From SIG459 sp045631645 (GTDB lineage: Bacteria; Bacillota; Clostridia; Oscillospirales; Oscillospiraceae), in the NCBI GenBank assembly GCA_045631645.1, contig JAZQVC010000011.1, forward strand, positions 1 through 28,438: DNA of 28,438 bases, written 5' to 3'. Below, one piece after another: positions 6,760 through 15,260 of the stretch. Position 1 is the stretch's first letter. Every line of letters starts with the position of its first letter. Under the pieces are notes generated by a model. The model searched no databases. It saw only the letters and a list, made by a program, of their open reading frames with translations, and was not told where the DNA came from. A program made the position numbers and the translations under genes.

Positions 6760-7470
6760 TCAAACCATTTCAGCAAGCATATCCACCGCTGCAAGGCTCA
6801 TTGCATTTATAAGCATATGCATACCAATAGGCACCCAGATGCTGCCGCTGCGCTCATAGGCCCAGGCAAGGGCGAAAGCCGGAGGCAGATACTGGAGCAC
6901 ATAGATAAGCACGGTCCAGTCTGCAGCCGCAATAGCATACTGCCAGACATGGCAAATGGCGAACATCAGCATGCTCAGCACATAGGCCCAAACCCTGCTT
7001 TTTCTGCGCACGCCGCCGAAGAGGGCGCCGCGGAAGAGAACCTCCTCCACAATTGGTGCCATAAATATAACCGCCGCGCGGAAAGCGCCGTTATCAACCG
7101 CCAGATCCATAACCAACTGGTCATTGGGGTTGCCGGACTGGGAACTGAGGCCGAGGACGACGAGATTCACAGCAACATTTCCGATGTAGTAAATACCCAG
7201 TGCCATGAAAAATGTCAGCAGACAATGGAGAAATCTCTCCACCAGAGGGTCAAAATTCGCCCTCAGGTAGCGGAAGAACACTATCAGCACCACAACAACG
7301 CTGAAAGCGTAGTAATATACGTTGATTTGTCCAATGTCCGTGATGCCCATTCCCATAAACACGATAGGCAGCAGCAAAGGCAGCACAACAAGATGGATGG
7401 GCAGATAGATGAGACCGAAGAGGGTTGCTCCCCAACTCATCTTATTTTCAAAAGGGGGAAGTTTTTTCAT
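6760..7470 (-). CDS. CPBP-family intramembrane metalloprotease
   Basis: A 236-residue polytopic membrane protein with about six to eight hydrophobic segments. All three CPBP/Abi motifs are present: EEVLFR (E142, E143, R147), FAICH (H174) and HMLIN (H217, N221). They form the metal site of type II CAAX prenyl-endopeptidase-like glutamic proteases. In bacteria these proteins serve in bacteriocin self-immunity, peptide maturation or unknown roles; no bacteriocin gene is visible nearby. I chose the ATG at 7470, which overlaps the mutS stop (TGATG), rather than a TTG at 7473. Translation is probably coupled to mutS because no good ribosome site is visible. It is the last gene of the minus-strand operon. 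Confidence 0.9.
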   Translation of the reverse strand: MKKLPPFENKMSWGATLFGLIYLPIHLVVLPLLLPIVFMGMGITDIGQINVYYYAFSVVVVLIVFFRYLRANFDPLVERFLHCLLTFFMALGIYYIGNVAVNLVVLGLSSQSGNPNDQLVMDLAVDNGAFRAAVIFMAPIVEEVLFRGALFGGVRRKSRVWAYVLSMLMFAICHVWQYAIAAADWTVLIYVLQYLPPAFALAWAYERSGSIWVPIGMHMLINAMSLAAVDMLAEMV

Positions 7471-10067
7471 CAAAGCTCAACTTTCTTCTTAAGCTCGCTG
7501 AGAGCCATCAGAGCCTCAAGCGGAGTCATATTGTTGGGGTCAAGGCGGCGGAGGGCATCTCTCACCTCGTCGGCGCCCATATCCATAAGGCTTATCTGGT
7601 CGGCGGCGGCAGCTTTTTCAACGTTGGGGGCTGCGCCCTCGCTCTCCAGCTCGCGGAGATAGGTCTTCGCCTTGGCGATGACGCTGTCGGGCACACCTGC
7701 CAGCTTGGCAACCTCGATGCCGTAGCTGTCATCGGCAGCTCCGGGAACTATCTTGCGGAGGAAGATAAGCTTTCCGCCCTGCTTTTTGGCGGTGATATTA
7801 TAGTTGCGCACTCCGGGAAGGCTGCCTTCCAGCGCGCTCAGCTCGTGGTAATGGGTGGCGAACATGGTCTTCGCTCCAAGCTTGCGCTGGTCTGCGCAAT
7901 GCTCCAGCACTGCGCGGGCAATTGCCATTCCGTCATAGGTGCTTGTGCCGCGGCCTATCTCATCCAAAACAAGAAGGCTCTTATTGGTGGCATAGCGGAG
8001 AATATTTGCCATCTCGCTCATTTCCACCATAAAGGTGGACTGACCTGCGGCAAGATCGTCACTGGCGCCTATGCGGGTGAAAACTCTGTCCACAATTCCG
8101 ATGGTAGCACTTTTCGCCGGAACAAAGCTGCCCATCTGTGCCATAAGGGTAATGATGGCGGTCTGGCGCATATAGGTGCTCTTACCTGCCATATTGGGTC
8201 CTGTGACGATGGCAACGCGGTCGGTGCTGTCGTTAAGGAGGGTGTCATTGGGAACGAAAAGCACATTGCTCTGTGCCTTTTCAACAACGGGGTGGCGTCC
8301 ACCAACAATATGGAGATTGCGGCTGAGGTCAACCTCGGGCATGCAGTAGCCGCCGCGTACGGCAACTTCTGCCAAAGAGCAGAAGCAGTCCAAAGCCGCA
8401 ACTGCATCGGCGGCGCGCTGAATTCTCAGCACCTCGTTGGCAACTGCCATGCGAACGTTGGTGAAAAGTTCAAATTCCAGTGTGGAAAGTCTGTCTCCTG
8501 CGGTGAGGAGGGTATTTTCCAAATCCTTCAGTTCAGGAGTGAAATAGCGCTCGTTGCTGACAAGGGTCTGCTTGCGGATATATTCCTCCGGCAGCGCCAC
8601 ATCGCCCGCAGAGCGGGGAACATCGATATAATAGCCAAAAACCTTGTTATAGCCAAGCTTCAGCTTCTTGATGCCGGTGCGCTCGCGCTCACGCTCTTCG
8701 AGGGCGCGAACCATGGCAGCGCCATTATCGCGAACCGAGCGGAGGTAGTCCACTTCCTCGTTATAGCCGGGGCGGATCATTCCGCCTTCGCGGACAGAGA
8801 AAGGAGGCTCAAGGTCAATGCTGCTGTCTATAAGTTCATAAATATCGGCAAGGGTATCCATCTCGCCAATTTCCGCCAAGGCCTTGCTGCGTGAACCCTC
8901 AAGCAAAGAAGCGAGAGCCGGCAAGATGGCACAATAATTGCAAAGGGCGCGAAGATCCTTTGCGTTGGCGGTGCCGTAAACGGCCTTGCCGCCCAGTCGG
9001 CGCATATCGCCTATGTCGCGGAGAAGATAAATAAGCTCGCTGCGCTTCACAGTGTCGCCAAAAAGCTCCTCAACGGCGCTGAGGCGGCGGCGGATGGCGG
9101 TGGGGTTAAGAAGGGGGCGCTCCACCCAGCTGCGGAGCATTCTTCCGCCCATGGGGGTCTTTGTCTGGTCCAGCACCCAAAGCAGACTGCCCTTTTTCTC
9201 CCCAGTGCGGAGAGATTCGGTAAGCTCAAGATTGCGAAGAGTGGTGTAATCCAGCTCCATATACTTGTTTTCGGAGAAAACCTCAACGGAGTTTATGTGG
9301 CTTATATCGAACTTCTGAGTTTCGATTATATAGCTAAGCAGTGCGCCTGCGGCGCAAACCGCTGCTTCCTCGCCGCCGAATCCAAGCGCATCCACGCTTG
9401 CAACATCAAACTGGTCGCAAACGCGCATTGCGGAGAGCATATAGTCAAACTTTTCTCCGCCCTTTTCCATAAGAGCATCCAGACGGCGAGAGAGAAAATC
9501 GTTTATATCGCCGCTTTCCCAAGCACCGGGGCTGAGGACAGCCTCGCGGGGAGAAAAGCGGCCAAGCTCATTGACAATATGGCTTGCAGCCTCTTCCGCG
9601 AAAGCGCTTACGCAAAATTCGCCGGTGGAAATATCCGCGAAAGCCACTGCGCCGAACTTGCCCTCCAGATATACGGAGGCCAGATAGTTGCTGCGACCTT
9701 CCTCAAGCATACTGCTTTCCGTAACAGTGCCGGGGGAGATAATGCGGACAACATCTCTGGTGACAAGCCCCTTCACGAGGGCAGGGTCTTCCATCTGCTC
9801 GCAAATGGCAACCTTATAGCCCTTGGCTATAAGGCGGCCTATGTATGCCTCTGCGCTATGATAGGGCACGCCGCACATGGGGGTCTGTTCCTCCACGGGC
9901 TTGCCTCTGTCGCGGGTGGTGAGGGCAAGGTCAAGTTCACGGGAAGCCAGCTTCGCGTCCTCGTCGAACATCTCGTAGAAGTCGCCAAGGCGGAAAAAGA
10001 GCAGGCAATCCTCGTGGCGAGCCTTTATTTCATTGTATTGCTGTTTCATGGGGGTTATTTCCGCCAT
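7470..10067 (-). CDS. mutS: DNA mismatch repair protein MutS
   Basis: An 865-residue mismatch-binding ATPase. The N-terminal clamp has the mismatch-stacking Phe-x-Glu (F30, E32 in GDFYEMF). The C-terminal ABC-type ATPase has Walker A GPNMAGKST at 623-631, Walker B LLVLDEIGRGTST and the ATHYHEL segment. Length and the Phe-x-Glu motif mark it as MutS1 rather than MutS2, and there is no Smr domain. GGAGGTG precedes the ATG. It is transcribed after miaB and the small SdpI-like gene. mutL diverges nearby at 11993, so both mismatch-repair proteins come from one locus. Confidence 0.97.
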   Translation of the reverse strand: MAEITPMKQQYNEIKARHEDCLLFFRLGDFYEMFDEDAKLASRELDLALTTRDRGKPVEEQTPMCGVPYHSAEAYIGRLIAKGYKVAICEQMEDPALVKGLVTRDVVRIISPGTVTESSMLEEGRSNYLASVYLEGKFGAVAFADISTGEFCVSAFAEEAASHIVNELGRFSPREAVLSPGAWESGDINDFLSRRLDALMEKGGEKFDYMLSAMRVCDQFDVASVDALGFGGEEAAVCAAGALLSYIIETQKFDISHINSVEVFSENKYMELDYTTLRNLELTESLRTGEKKGSLLWVLDQTKTPMGGRMLRSWVERPLLNPTAIRRRLSAVEELFGDTVKRSELIYLLRDIGDMRRLGGKAVYGTANAKDLRALCNYCAILPALASLLEGSRSKALAEIGEMDTLADIYELIDSSIDLEPPFSVREGGMIRPGYNEEVDYLRSVRDNGAAMVRALEERERERTGIKKLKLGYNKVFGYYIDVPRSAGDVALPEEYIRKQTLVSNERYFTPELKDLENTLLTAGDRLSTLEFELFTNVRMAVANEVLRIQRAADAVAALDCFCSLAEVAVRGGYCMPEVDLSRNLHIVGGRHPVVEKAQSNVLFVPNDTLLNDSTDRVAIVTGPNMAGKSTYMRQTAIITLMAQMGSFVPAKSATIGIVDRVFTRIGASDDLAAGQSTFMVEMSEMANILRYATNKSLLVLDEIGRGTSTYDGMAIARAVLEHCADQRKLGAKTMFATHYHELSALEGSLPGVRNYNITAKKQGGKLIFLRKIVPGAADDSYGIEVAKLAGVPDSVIAKAKTYLRELESEGAAPNVEKAAAADQISLMDMGADEVRDALRRLDPNNMTPLEALMALSELKKKVEL

Positions 10068-10097
10068 GGTACACCTCCGTGAGGACTTTTGCTTTTC

Positions 10098-10454
10098 TTA
10101 TTTCTTCTTTCCGCCCTTTTTCTTGGGAGGGAACTTCTTGTTGGTGAGGGCGTTGACTATGGGCGCAATGATAACCACGCAGATAATCTCAATGATAATC
10201 TGTGCCCAGTAGGCGGTCATGTTGTCCTTGAAAATAACAAGGAGAACATAGGCGGTGATGGCGACGAAAATTGCGATGAAGAAGCAGATAGCGCCTGCGG
10301 TCTTCTGAACATAGTTCCAGATTTCCTCGCTCTCTCTTGCTCTGCGGGTGGGGAAGCCGAAGCTATCATTGAAAGCGGGCTTACCTATATAGAGCTTCCA
10401 TGCGTAGAAAAGAAAAACGATGGGTATTGCGAACTGCCAAACTCTTCCGGTCAT
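10098..10454 (-). CDS. Small membrane protein, SdpI/YhfL-like
   Basis: A 118-residue protein with three hydrophobic segments (about 7-22, 52-75 and 81-102) and a very basic tail (KKFPPKKKGGKKK). The loop GFPTRRARESEEIWNYV resembles the G-x-R-T/K-S-E-E-x-W motif of the SdpI/YhfL family, whose founding member gives immunity to the SdpC toxin in Bacillus subtilis. I see no toxin gene, so immunity is not implied. It starts 3 bases after the miaB stop, with GGAGGA inside the end of miaB, and lies 30 bases before mutS. Family assignment is tentative; function is unknown. Confidence 0.7.
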   Translation of the reverse strand: MTGRVWQFAIPIVFLFYAWKLYIGKPAFNDSFGFPTRRARESEEIWNYVQKTAGAICFFIAIFVAITAYVLLVIFKDNMTAYWAQIIIEIICVVIIAPIVNALTNKKFPPKKKGGKKK

Positions 10455-10457
10455 AAT

Positions 10458-11876
10458 TTATTCCTCCAACTCTCCGAACAGCGCCCATGTGGTGCTGCTC
10501 GTAATTTTAACATTTTTGAACTGTCCTACAAGGGAAGCGTCTCCCTTCAGGTGGACAAGTCTGCCGCCCTTTGTGCGGCTAAAAATGGGGAATTCTTCCC
10601 CTTCCGCATATCCGTCTATAAGAACCTCGACGCTTTTGCCCACATACTCTCTGTGCTTTTCGCTGCTCAGGCTGTTGGCAACTTCAAGGAGCTTATCAAA
10701 GTTAATCTGCTTTTCCTGTCTCGTCATGGGATCGGGCATCTTTGCGGCAATCGTACCCTCTCGCGGAGAATATATGAAGGTGAACATGCTGTCATAGCCC
10801 ACTGTCTTAACAAGGCGAAGAGTGTCTTCAAATTCCTCGTTGGTCTCTCCGGGGAAGCCCACTATCATATCCGTTGTGATAACAAGATCGGGCATATATT
10901 CCCTTGCAATGCGCACTTTTTCAAGATATGCCTCGCCTGTATAGCCGCGGTTCATGGCCTTCAGCACCCTGTCATTGCCGCTTTGCACCGGCAAGTGGAT
11001 ATGATGGGAGCATTTTTCGCATTCCGCCATGGTTTTGAAAAGCTTCTCCGTTGCATCCTTGGGATGGCTGGTCATAAAGCGGATTATGAACTTTCCGGGA
11101 ATGGCGTTCACCATTTTCAGAAGATCGCTGAAATCCACTCCGCAGTCAAGATCCTTGCCGTAACTGTTAACATTCTGACCCAGCAATGTGATGTCCTTGT
11201 ATCCTGCAGCGATAAGCTCTCTTGCCTCTTCAACAATGGCCTCGGGACGGCGGGAGCGCTCTCTTCCGCGGACATAGGGAACAATGCAGTAGGAGCAGAA
11301 GTTATTGCAGCCGTACATTATGCTTATCCATGCCTTCACGCCTCTGTCGCGGACTCTTGGCTCGCCCTCGGTGACGCAGCCATCGTGGGGAGCGGTTGCG
11401 AAAACTCTCTTTTTCTTCAGAAGATAGCGCTCCAAAAGTTCGGGGAAGCGCCAAAGCTCGTGAGGTCCGAAGCAGAGGGAAACAATGGGGTAAGAATGCT
11501 TCACCTTTTCAGACATGTGCCCTTGCTGAACCATGCATCCGCAAAGGCAGATTATTTGGTCGGGCTTTGCCTTTTTGGTGTGGTTCAGTGCTCCAACATT
11601 GCCCAGAATACGCATCTCCGCATGCTCGCGGACAGCGCAGGTGTTGATAACGATTATGTCCGCCTCCGCCTCATCCATGGTGAAGGCACAGCCCATTTCC
11701 GCAAGATATCCGCGGATGCGCTCGGAATCGCTCTCGTTCTGCTGGCAGCCGTAGGTATCCACAAAGGCCAGCATGTTTTTTCTACCCTGAGAAATAAAAC
11801 GCTCTTTCAGCTTTCGGCAAAGGGCTATCTGGCGCTCTATCTCGGCTTTTTCAATTTCGATTCTTTCGTATGGCAT
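10458..11876 (-). CDS. miaB: tRNA-2-methylthio-N6-dimethylallyladenosine synthase MiaB
   Basis: A 472-residue radical-SAM methylthiotransferase that adds a methylthio group to position 2 of i6A37 in tRNAs. The N-terminal UPF0004 domain has three cluster cysteines (about C44 in TYGCQQNESD, C80 in NTCAVRE, C114). The radical-SAM motif GCNNFCSYC (C190, C194, C197) follows, then the PVQSGND and TDMIVGFPGE blocks, and a C-terminal TRAM domain. TYGCQQNESD favours MiaB over MtaB or RimO. The frame is open to 11942, but the ATG at 11876 gives a conventional N-terminus and falls after the promoter at 11914-11942. It should act downstream of MiaA, encoded at 15261. Confidence 0.95.
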   Translation of the reverse strand: MPYERIEIEKAEIERQIALCRKLKERFISQGRKNMLAFVDTYGCQQNESDSERIRGYLAEMGCAFTMDEAEADIIVINTCAVREHAEMRILGNVGALNHTKKAKPDQIICLCGCMVQQGHMSEKVKHSYPIVSLCFGPHELWRFPELLERYLLKKKRVFATAPHDGCVTEGEPRVRDRGVKAWISIMYGCNNFCSYCIVPYVRGRERSRRPEAIVEEARELIAAGYKDITLLGQNVNSYGKDLDCGVDFSDLLKMVNAIPGKFIIRFMTSHPKDATEKLFKTMAECEKCSHHIHLPVQSGNDRVLKAMNRGYTGEAYLEKVRIAREYMPDLVITTDMIVGFPGETNEEFEDTLRLVKTVGYDSMFTFIYSPREGTIAAKMPDPMTRQEKQINFDKLLEVANSLSSEKHREYVGKSVEVLIDGYAEGEEFPIFSRTKGGRLVHLKGDASLVGQFKNVKITSSTTWALFGELEE

Positions 11877-11913
11877 AAAAGCAAAATTTCCTTTTAATAT
11901 TATCAGACATTGT

Positions 11914-11942
11914 ATTATAGCATTTTTATATAGCGTTTTCAA
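11914..11942 (-). promoter_or_regulatory. Sigma-A promoter of the miaB-mutS operon
   Basis: On the minus strand TTGAAA (11942-11937) and TATAAT (11919-11914) are separated by 17 bases, about 37 bases before the miaB ATG. Confidence 0.85.
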
Positions 11943-11953
11943 TGTATATATAG

Positions 11954-11959
11954 TATAAT
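11954..11959 (+). promoter_or_regulatory. Probable -10 element for mutL
   Basis: A consensus TATAAT lies 33 bases before the mutL ATG. I see no good -35 element. The place where it should be overlaps the -35 region of the divergent miaB promoter. Confidence 0.5.
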
Positions 11960-11992
11960 GTAAGATGGATTTATATCTGCGGAGGAATTTTT

Positions 11993-13906
11993 ATGTCCCA
12001 AATAAATATACTCTCTCCCCACGTCGCGGACCTGATTGCTGCCGGCGAAGTTGTTGAGCGCCCTGCCAGCGTTGTTAAAGAGCTTGCGGAAAACGCCATC
12101 GACGCGGGAGCCAAAAATATAACCATTGAAATATCAGGCGGCGGCATGAAGCTCATCCGCGTCAGCGATGACGGCTGCGGAATGAGCCCCGAGGATGCGG
12201 GCGTTGCTTTTTTGCGCCATGCCACCAGCAAGCTTCGCGACGAACGGGGTCTTGAGGCTATTGCCACCCTGGGTTTCCGCGGCGAAGCTCTTGCCGCCAT
12301 ATCCGCCGTTTCTCACATTCAGCTGCGCACCCGCACCGCGGATGCCGCCGAAGGCACCCGTGTTATCCTCAGCGCCGGAGACATTGAGGAAATGGGACCT
12401 GTTGGCTGCCCTGCAGGCACCACCATGGAAATCCGCGACCTTTTTTATAACACCCCTGCCAGACTTAAGTTTATGAAAAGCGACAGGGCGGAAACCTCCG
12501 CCTGTATAAATGCCGCACTGCGCTGCGCCCTCGGCCATCCCGAAGTCAGCGTGCGCATGATTCGCGACGGAGAAGAGGAATTTTTCACCCCCGGTGATGG
12601 ACGCAGCGAAAGCGCCGTTTACTCCCTGTTGGGAAGAGACACCGCAAAAAGCTTCCTTAGCGTAAGCGGCAGCGATGAGGGCATCTCTGTGGAGGGCTTC
12701 GTTTCCGCTCCCCACGCCTGCCGCGGCAACCGCGCCATGCAGTTTTTCTTCATAAACGGCAGACCCTTCCGCTCCCTCACCATTCAGGCAGCGCTGGAGC
12801 AGGCATTTAAGAACAACATGCTGGTGGGTCGCTTCCCTGCCTGCGTGCTGTATATCACCCTTGGCTTCGGCAAGGTTGATGTGAACGTCCACCCCACCAA
12901 GAGCGAGGTTAAATTCAGCGAGGAGAAAAAGGTTTTCGACTGCGTTTACTATGCAGTTCTCAGCACTATAAGCGAAGCAGGCAAGGCCAAAACCGCAGAG
13001 ATAAGCCTCTCTCCCTCCACCAAAAAAGCAATCGCCCCCAAGGCAGATTTCTATAAAAAAATGAGCGCGGAGGAATTTCGCGCATCCCAGAAGAGCGTCT
13101 CTGCCCCCACGCGCAGCGCTCCTCCTCAGCAGACAAGGCTCAACATGGGAGATGTGAGCAAGGCTCTTTTCGGAGAAGAAAAACCCCTTCCCACCCGTGC
13201 GGAAGCGCCTAAAATAACTCTCCGCTCCCCTGCACCCGAGTATAAGTCCAGCCCCCTTGTGCCAAGACCGGAGATTCCCGTAATAAAATCCGAGCCCGTG
13301 CCCGTTTCTGCACCCACCCCCACGCCTGTTGCAGAGGAGGAAAAGCCCCTCATCCCCGATTATCGTCTTATCGGCGAGGCTCTGAACACTTATATCATCG
13401 TTGAAAGCGAGGGCGCGCTGCTGCTTATCGATAAGCACGCCGCCCACGAGCGCATCATATTCGACCGCCTGAAGAAGGAAGATGAGGCCATGAGCCAGAG
13501 CCTTCTTCTCCCCGTAACATGGCGCCCCGACACGGAAAGCCTCGAGCTTATCGAGGCCAACGCCGCCGTCCTTGAAAAGGCGGGCTTTGAGATTGAGCCC
13601 TACGGCGCAAGAGAGGTCATCATCCGCGCTGTCCCTGCGGACACAGATGGCAGCGAAATTGCCATGCTTGAGGATATCCTCAGCGCCATAGCCTCGGGAA
13701 AAGCGGAAAATCCCATGGAAAAGATTTACCATACCATAGCCTGCAAGGCTGCCATAAAGGCAGGTTGGAAAACCGACAGACGGGAGTTGGAGGCTCTTGT
13801 GGAAAAAGTCCTCAGCGGAGAAGTCCGATATTGTCCCCACGGCAGACCCGTCAGCGTTTCCCTCACCCGCACCGAGCTTGATAAGTTTTTCAAGAGAATA
13901 GTTTAA
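11993..13906 (+). CDS. mutL: DNA mismatch repair protein MutL
   Basis: A 637-residue mismatch-repair protein. The N-terminal GHKL ATPase shows GEVVERPASVVKELAENAID (about residues 18-37), DDGCGM (59-64) and GFRGEAL (94-100). A low-complexity Pro/Ser/Ala linker spans about 355-450. The C-terminal dimerisation domain carries an endonuclease-like motif DKHAAHERI (from D480), an ACKAAIKAG block and CPHGRP (614-619). These C-terminal motifs belong to nicking-competent MutL proteins of bacteria lacking MutH, although the usual DQHA reads DKHA. The GGAGGAA site is at 11981-11987. It is divergent from miaB-mutS. Confidence 0.97.
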   Translation: MSQINILSPHVADLIAAGEVVERPASVVKELAENAIDAGAKNITIEISGGGMKLIRVSDDGCGMSPEDAGVAFLRHATSKLRDERGLEAIATLGFRGEALAAISAVSHIQLRTRTADAAEGTRVILSAGDIEEMGPVGCPAGTTMEIRDLFYNTPARLKFMKSDRAETSACINAALRCALGHPEVSVRMIRDGEEEFFTPGDGRSESAVYSLLGRDTAKSFLSVSGSDEGISVEGFVSAPHACRGNRAMQFFFINGRPFRSLTIQAALEQAFKNNMLVGRFPACVLYITLGFGKVDVNVHPTKSEVKFSEEKKVFDCVYYAVLSTISEAGKAKTAEISLSPSTKKAIAPKADFYKKMSAEEFRASQKSVSAPTRSAPPQQTRLNMGDVSKALFGEEKPLPTRAEAPKITLRSPAPEYKSSPLVPRPEIPVIKSEPVPVSAPTPTPVAEEEKPLIPDYRLIGEALNTYIIVESEGALLLIDKHAAHERIIFDRLKKEDEAMSQSLLLPVTWRPDTESLELIEANAAVLEKAGFEIEPYGAREVIIRAVPADTDGSEIAMLEDILSAIASGKAENPMEKIYHTIACKAAIKAGWKTDRRELEALVEKVLSGEVRYCPHGRPVSVSLTRTELDKFFKRIV

Positions 13907-13925
13907 GTGCCAAAGACTGTGTCAA

Positions 13926-14061
13926 CGGCGGGAGTAAACCCCCGCCCTACGGTATGCGCATAAAATGTGAATTCACTCTCGTAGGTGGCGGCGCACCATC
14001 CGTAGCACCGCGATGACCTCAGCGCGCCGATAAATATAACGAGGTACAGTCCCCGTGGCGC
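13926..14061 (-). repeat. Composite interspersed repeat island, copy 3, inverted
   Basis: Read on the minus strand, module F (14061-14026, starting GGCGCCACGGGGA) is followed by module D (14029-13988, compare 25779-25820). After a gap comes module C (13951-13926), which matches 257-282 exactly in reverse complement. The F-D-C order agrees with the order seen in the forward copies. Confidence 0.7.
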
Positions 14062-14285
14062 CGAACAGGCGCCTCAAGGCAGCAGCGTCCTGAGCGGAAA
14101 TCGAGGCATGCACACTAAGGTTTAGGCGCCCATTATGTGGCACAACGCCGTTTCTATAACCGCACCGAGGGGTGTTTCCAAAGAGGGGGCTTTCCTCGCC
14201 CCCTCTTTGGTGGACTTTTCTTTCCATATTCTTTTCGGACATACGAAAAGAATATGGCCGTCGGAGACAATCCCTCCGCCCCACA
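14062..14285. repeat. Hairpin-rich non-coding segment, part of the repeat island
   Basis: It holds two strong perfect hairpins: 13 bp (14178-14190 with 14198-14210, around CCAAAGAGGGGGC) and 14 bp (14224-14237 with 14244-14257, around CCATATTCTTTTCG). The segment 14259-14281 is the reverse complement of a module A tail (GGCGGAGGGATTGTC). Short overlapping ORFs exist on both strands, but they run through the hairpins and look spurious. The first hairpin could serve as a mutL terminator. Confidence 0.5.
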
Positions 14286-14286
14286 A

Positions 14287-14324
14287 AACAAAAAAATTCC
14301 GAACGGCAGTGCCGTTCGGAATTT
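14287..14324 (-). terminator. Intrinsic terminator of degV
   Basis: A near-perfect stem (14294-14308 with 14310-14324, TTCCGAACGGCA type) is followed on the minus strand by a T-rich run. It lies 15 bases after the degV stop. Confidence 0.9.
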
Positions 14325-14338
14325 AGTGTAATTTCGCT

Positions 14339-15196
14339 TTACTTTCTCTCAAAGAGGATACCAAGGGTCTTGGGACCGCAGTGGTTGGAAACGGTGCAGC
14401 CTGCGCGGCTGAAAAGGATTTCGTCAAAGGACTGATACTTTTTGACCTCTTCCTCAACAGCCTTAATCTCCTCATCGGTGAATTCTCCGGAATTGGTGAT
14501 GAAAACGCGGTTGAGCTTGATGTCCTCGCGGCCTTCAAGGCGTTCGCGGACATACTGAATGAGGCACTTGCCAATCTTGCCGCGATACTTCTTGGCAACA
14601 CCCATTGCACCGTCGGTGACCTCGATGCAGGGCTTAAGACCAAGCAGGTTTGCGCCGAGAGCGGCAACGGCGGAGCAGCGTCCGCCCTTATGGAGATAGT
14701 TCACGCTGTCCACAACGAAGCTTGCCTCAACCTTGCTTCTGCGAGCATTGATTTCGGCAACGATTTCCTCTGCAGCCATACCCTGCTCTGCCATTTCGCA
14801 GGCATCGATAATGAGAAGACCGATACCGGTGGAAAGGTTAGCGGAGTCGATGGGGTAAACATTTTCAACTTCCTCTGCTGCTATGCAGGCATTCTGGTAG
14901 CAGGAGGACATGGAAGAGGAAATATGGAAGTGGATAAGAGCATCGCAGTCTTCAAGCTCCTTGCCGAAGAACTCAAGGTAGTCGGCAACGGAGAGAGCTG
15001 CGGTGGAACCAAGGTCGCCGCCTGCGGCAACATGGGCATATATATCCTCAGGAACAATATCCACGCCGTCACGACGCTCCTTGCCATCCAGCATTACATA
15101 GAGAGGCAGCACATTGAGGCCATATCTTTCTCTCTGCTCAGGGGAAAGGTCGCATACGCTGTCAGCGGTGATTTTTACTTTCAAATTATTGCACAT
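14339..15196 (-). CDS. DegV family fatty-acid-binding protein
   Basis: A 285-residue DegV/EDD-fold protein. Its start, VKITADSVCDLSPEQRERY, and blocks such as HFHISSSMSSCYQNA and NYLHKGGRCS are typical of DegV (FakB-like) proteins. These bind a fatty acid and, in the Fak system, present it to the kinase FakA for phosphorylation. No fakA gene is near, so participation in a Fak kinase is inference. The ATG at 15196 abuts the only purine-rich site (AAGGATG). A TTG at 15184 would give a better-spaced start and the family-like MKVKITADS opening. Single-gene transcript with its own promoter and terminator. Confidence 0.92.
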   Translation of the reverse strand: MCNNLKVKITADSVCDLSPEQRERYGLNVLPLYVMLDGKERRDGVDIVPEDIYAHVAAGGDLGSTAALSVADYLEFFGKELEDCDALIHFHISSSMSSCYQNACIAAEEVENVYPIDSANLSTGIGLLIIDACEMAEQGMAAEEIVAEINARRSKVEASFVVDSVNYLHKGGRCSAVAALGANLLGLKPCIEVTDGAMGVAKKYRGKIGKCLIQYVRERLEGREDIKLNRVFITNSGEFTDEEIKAVEEEVKKYQSFDEILFSRAGCTVSNHCGPKTLGILFERK

Positions 15197-15222
15197 CCTT
15201 ATATTAGATTTGTCGCGAGGGG

Positions 15223-15251
15223 ATTATATCACAGTTTTTTCCCTTGTTCAA
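15223..15251 (-). promoter_or_regulatory. Sigma-A promoter of degV
   Basis: On the minus strand TTGAAC (15251-15246) and TATAAT (15228-15223) have a 17-base spacer. The -35 element overlaps the ribosome site of the divergent miaA gene. Confidence 0.85.
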
Positions 15252-15260
15252 GGAGATAAT

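Noticed and set aside
13973..14284. 103-codon ORF between mutL and degV, and short ORFs on the other strand
   Set aside because: They run through perfect hairpins and repeat modules shared with other intergenic sites; no ribosome site or domain supports them.
15114..15260. Upstream extension of miaA into degV
   Set aside because: The frame is open, but the family begins with the P-loop strand, and a proper ribosome site precedes the ATG at 15261.
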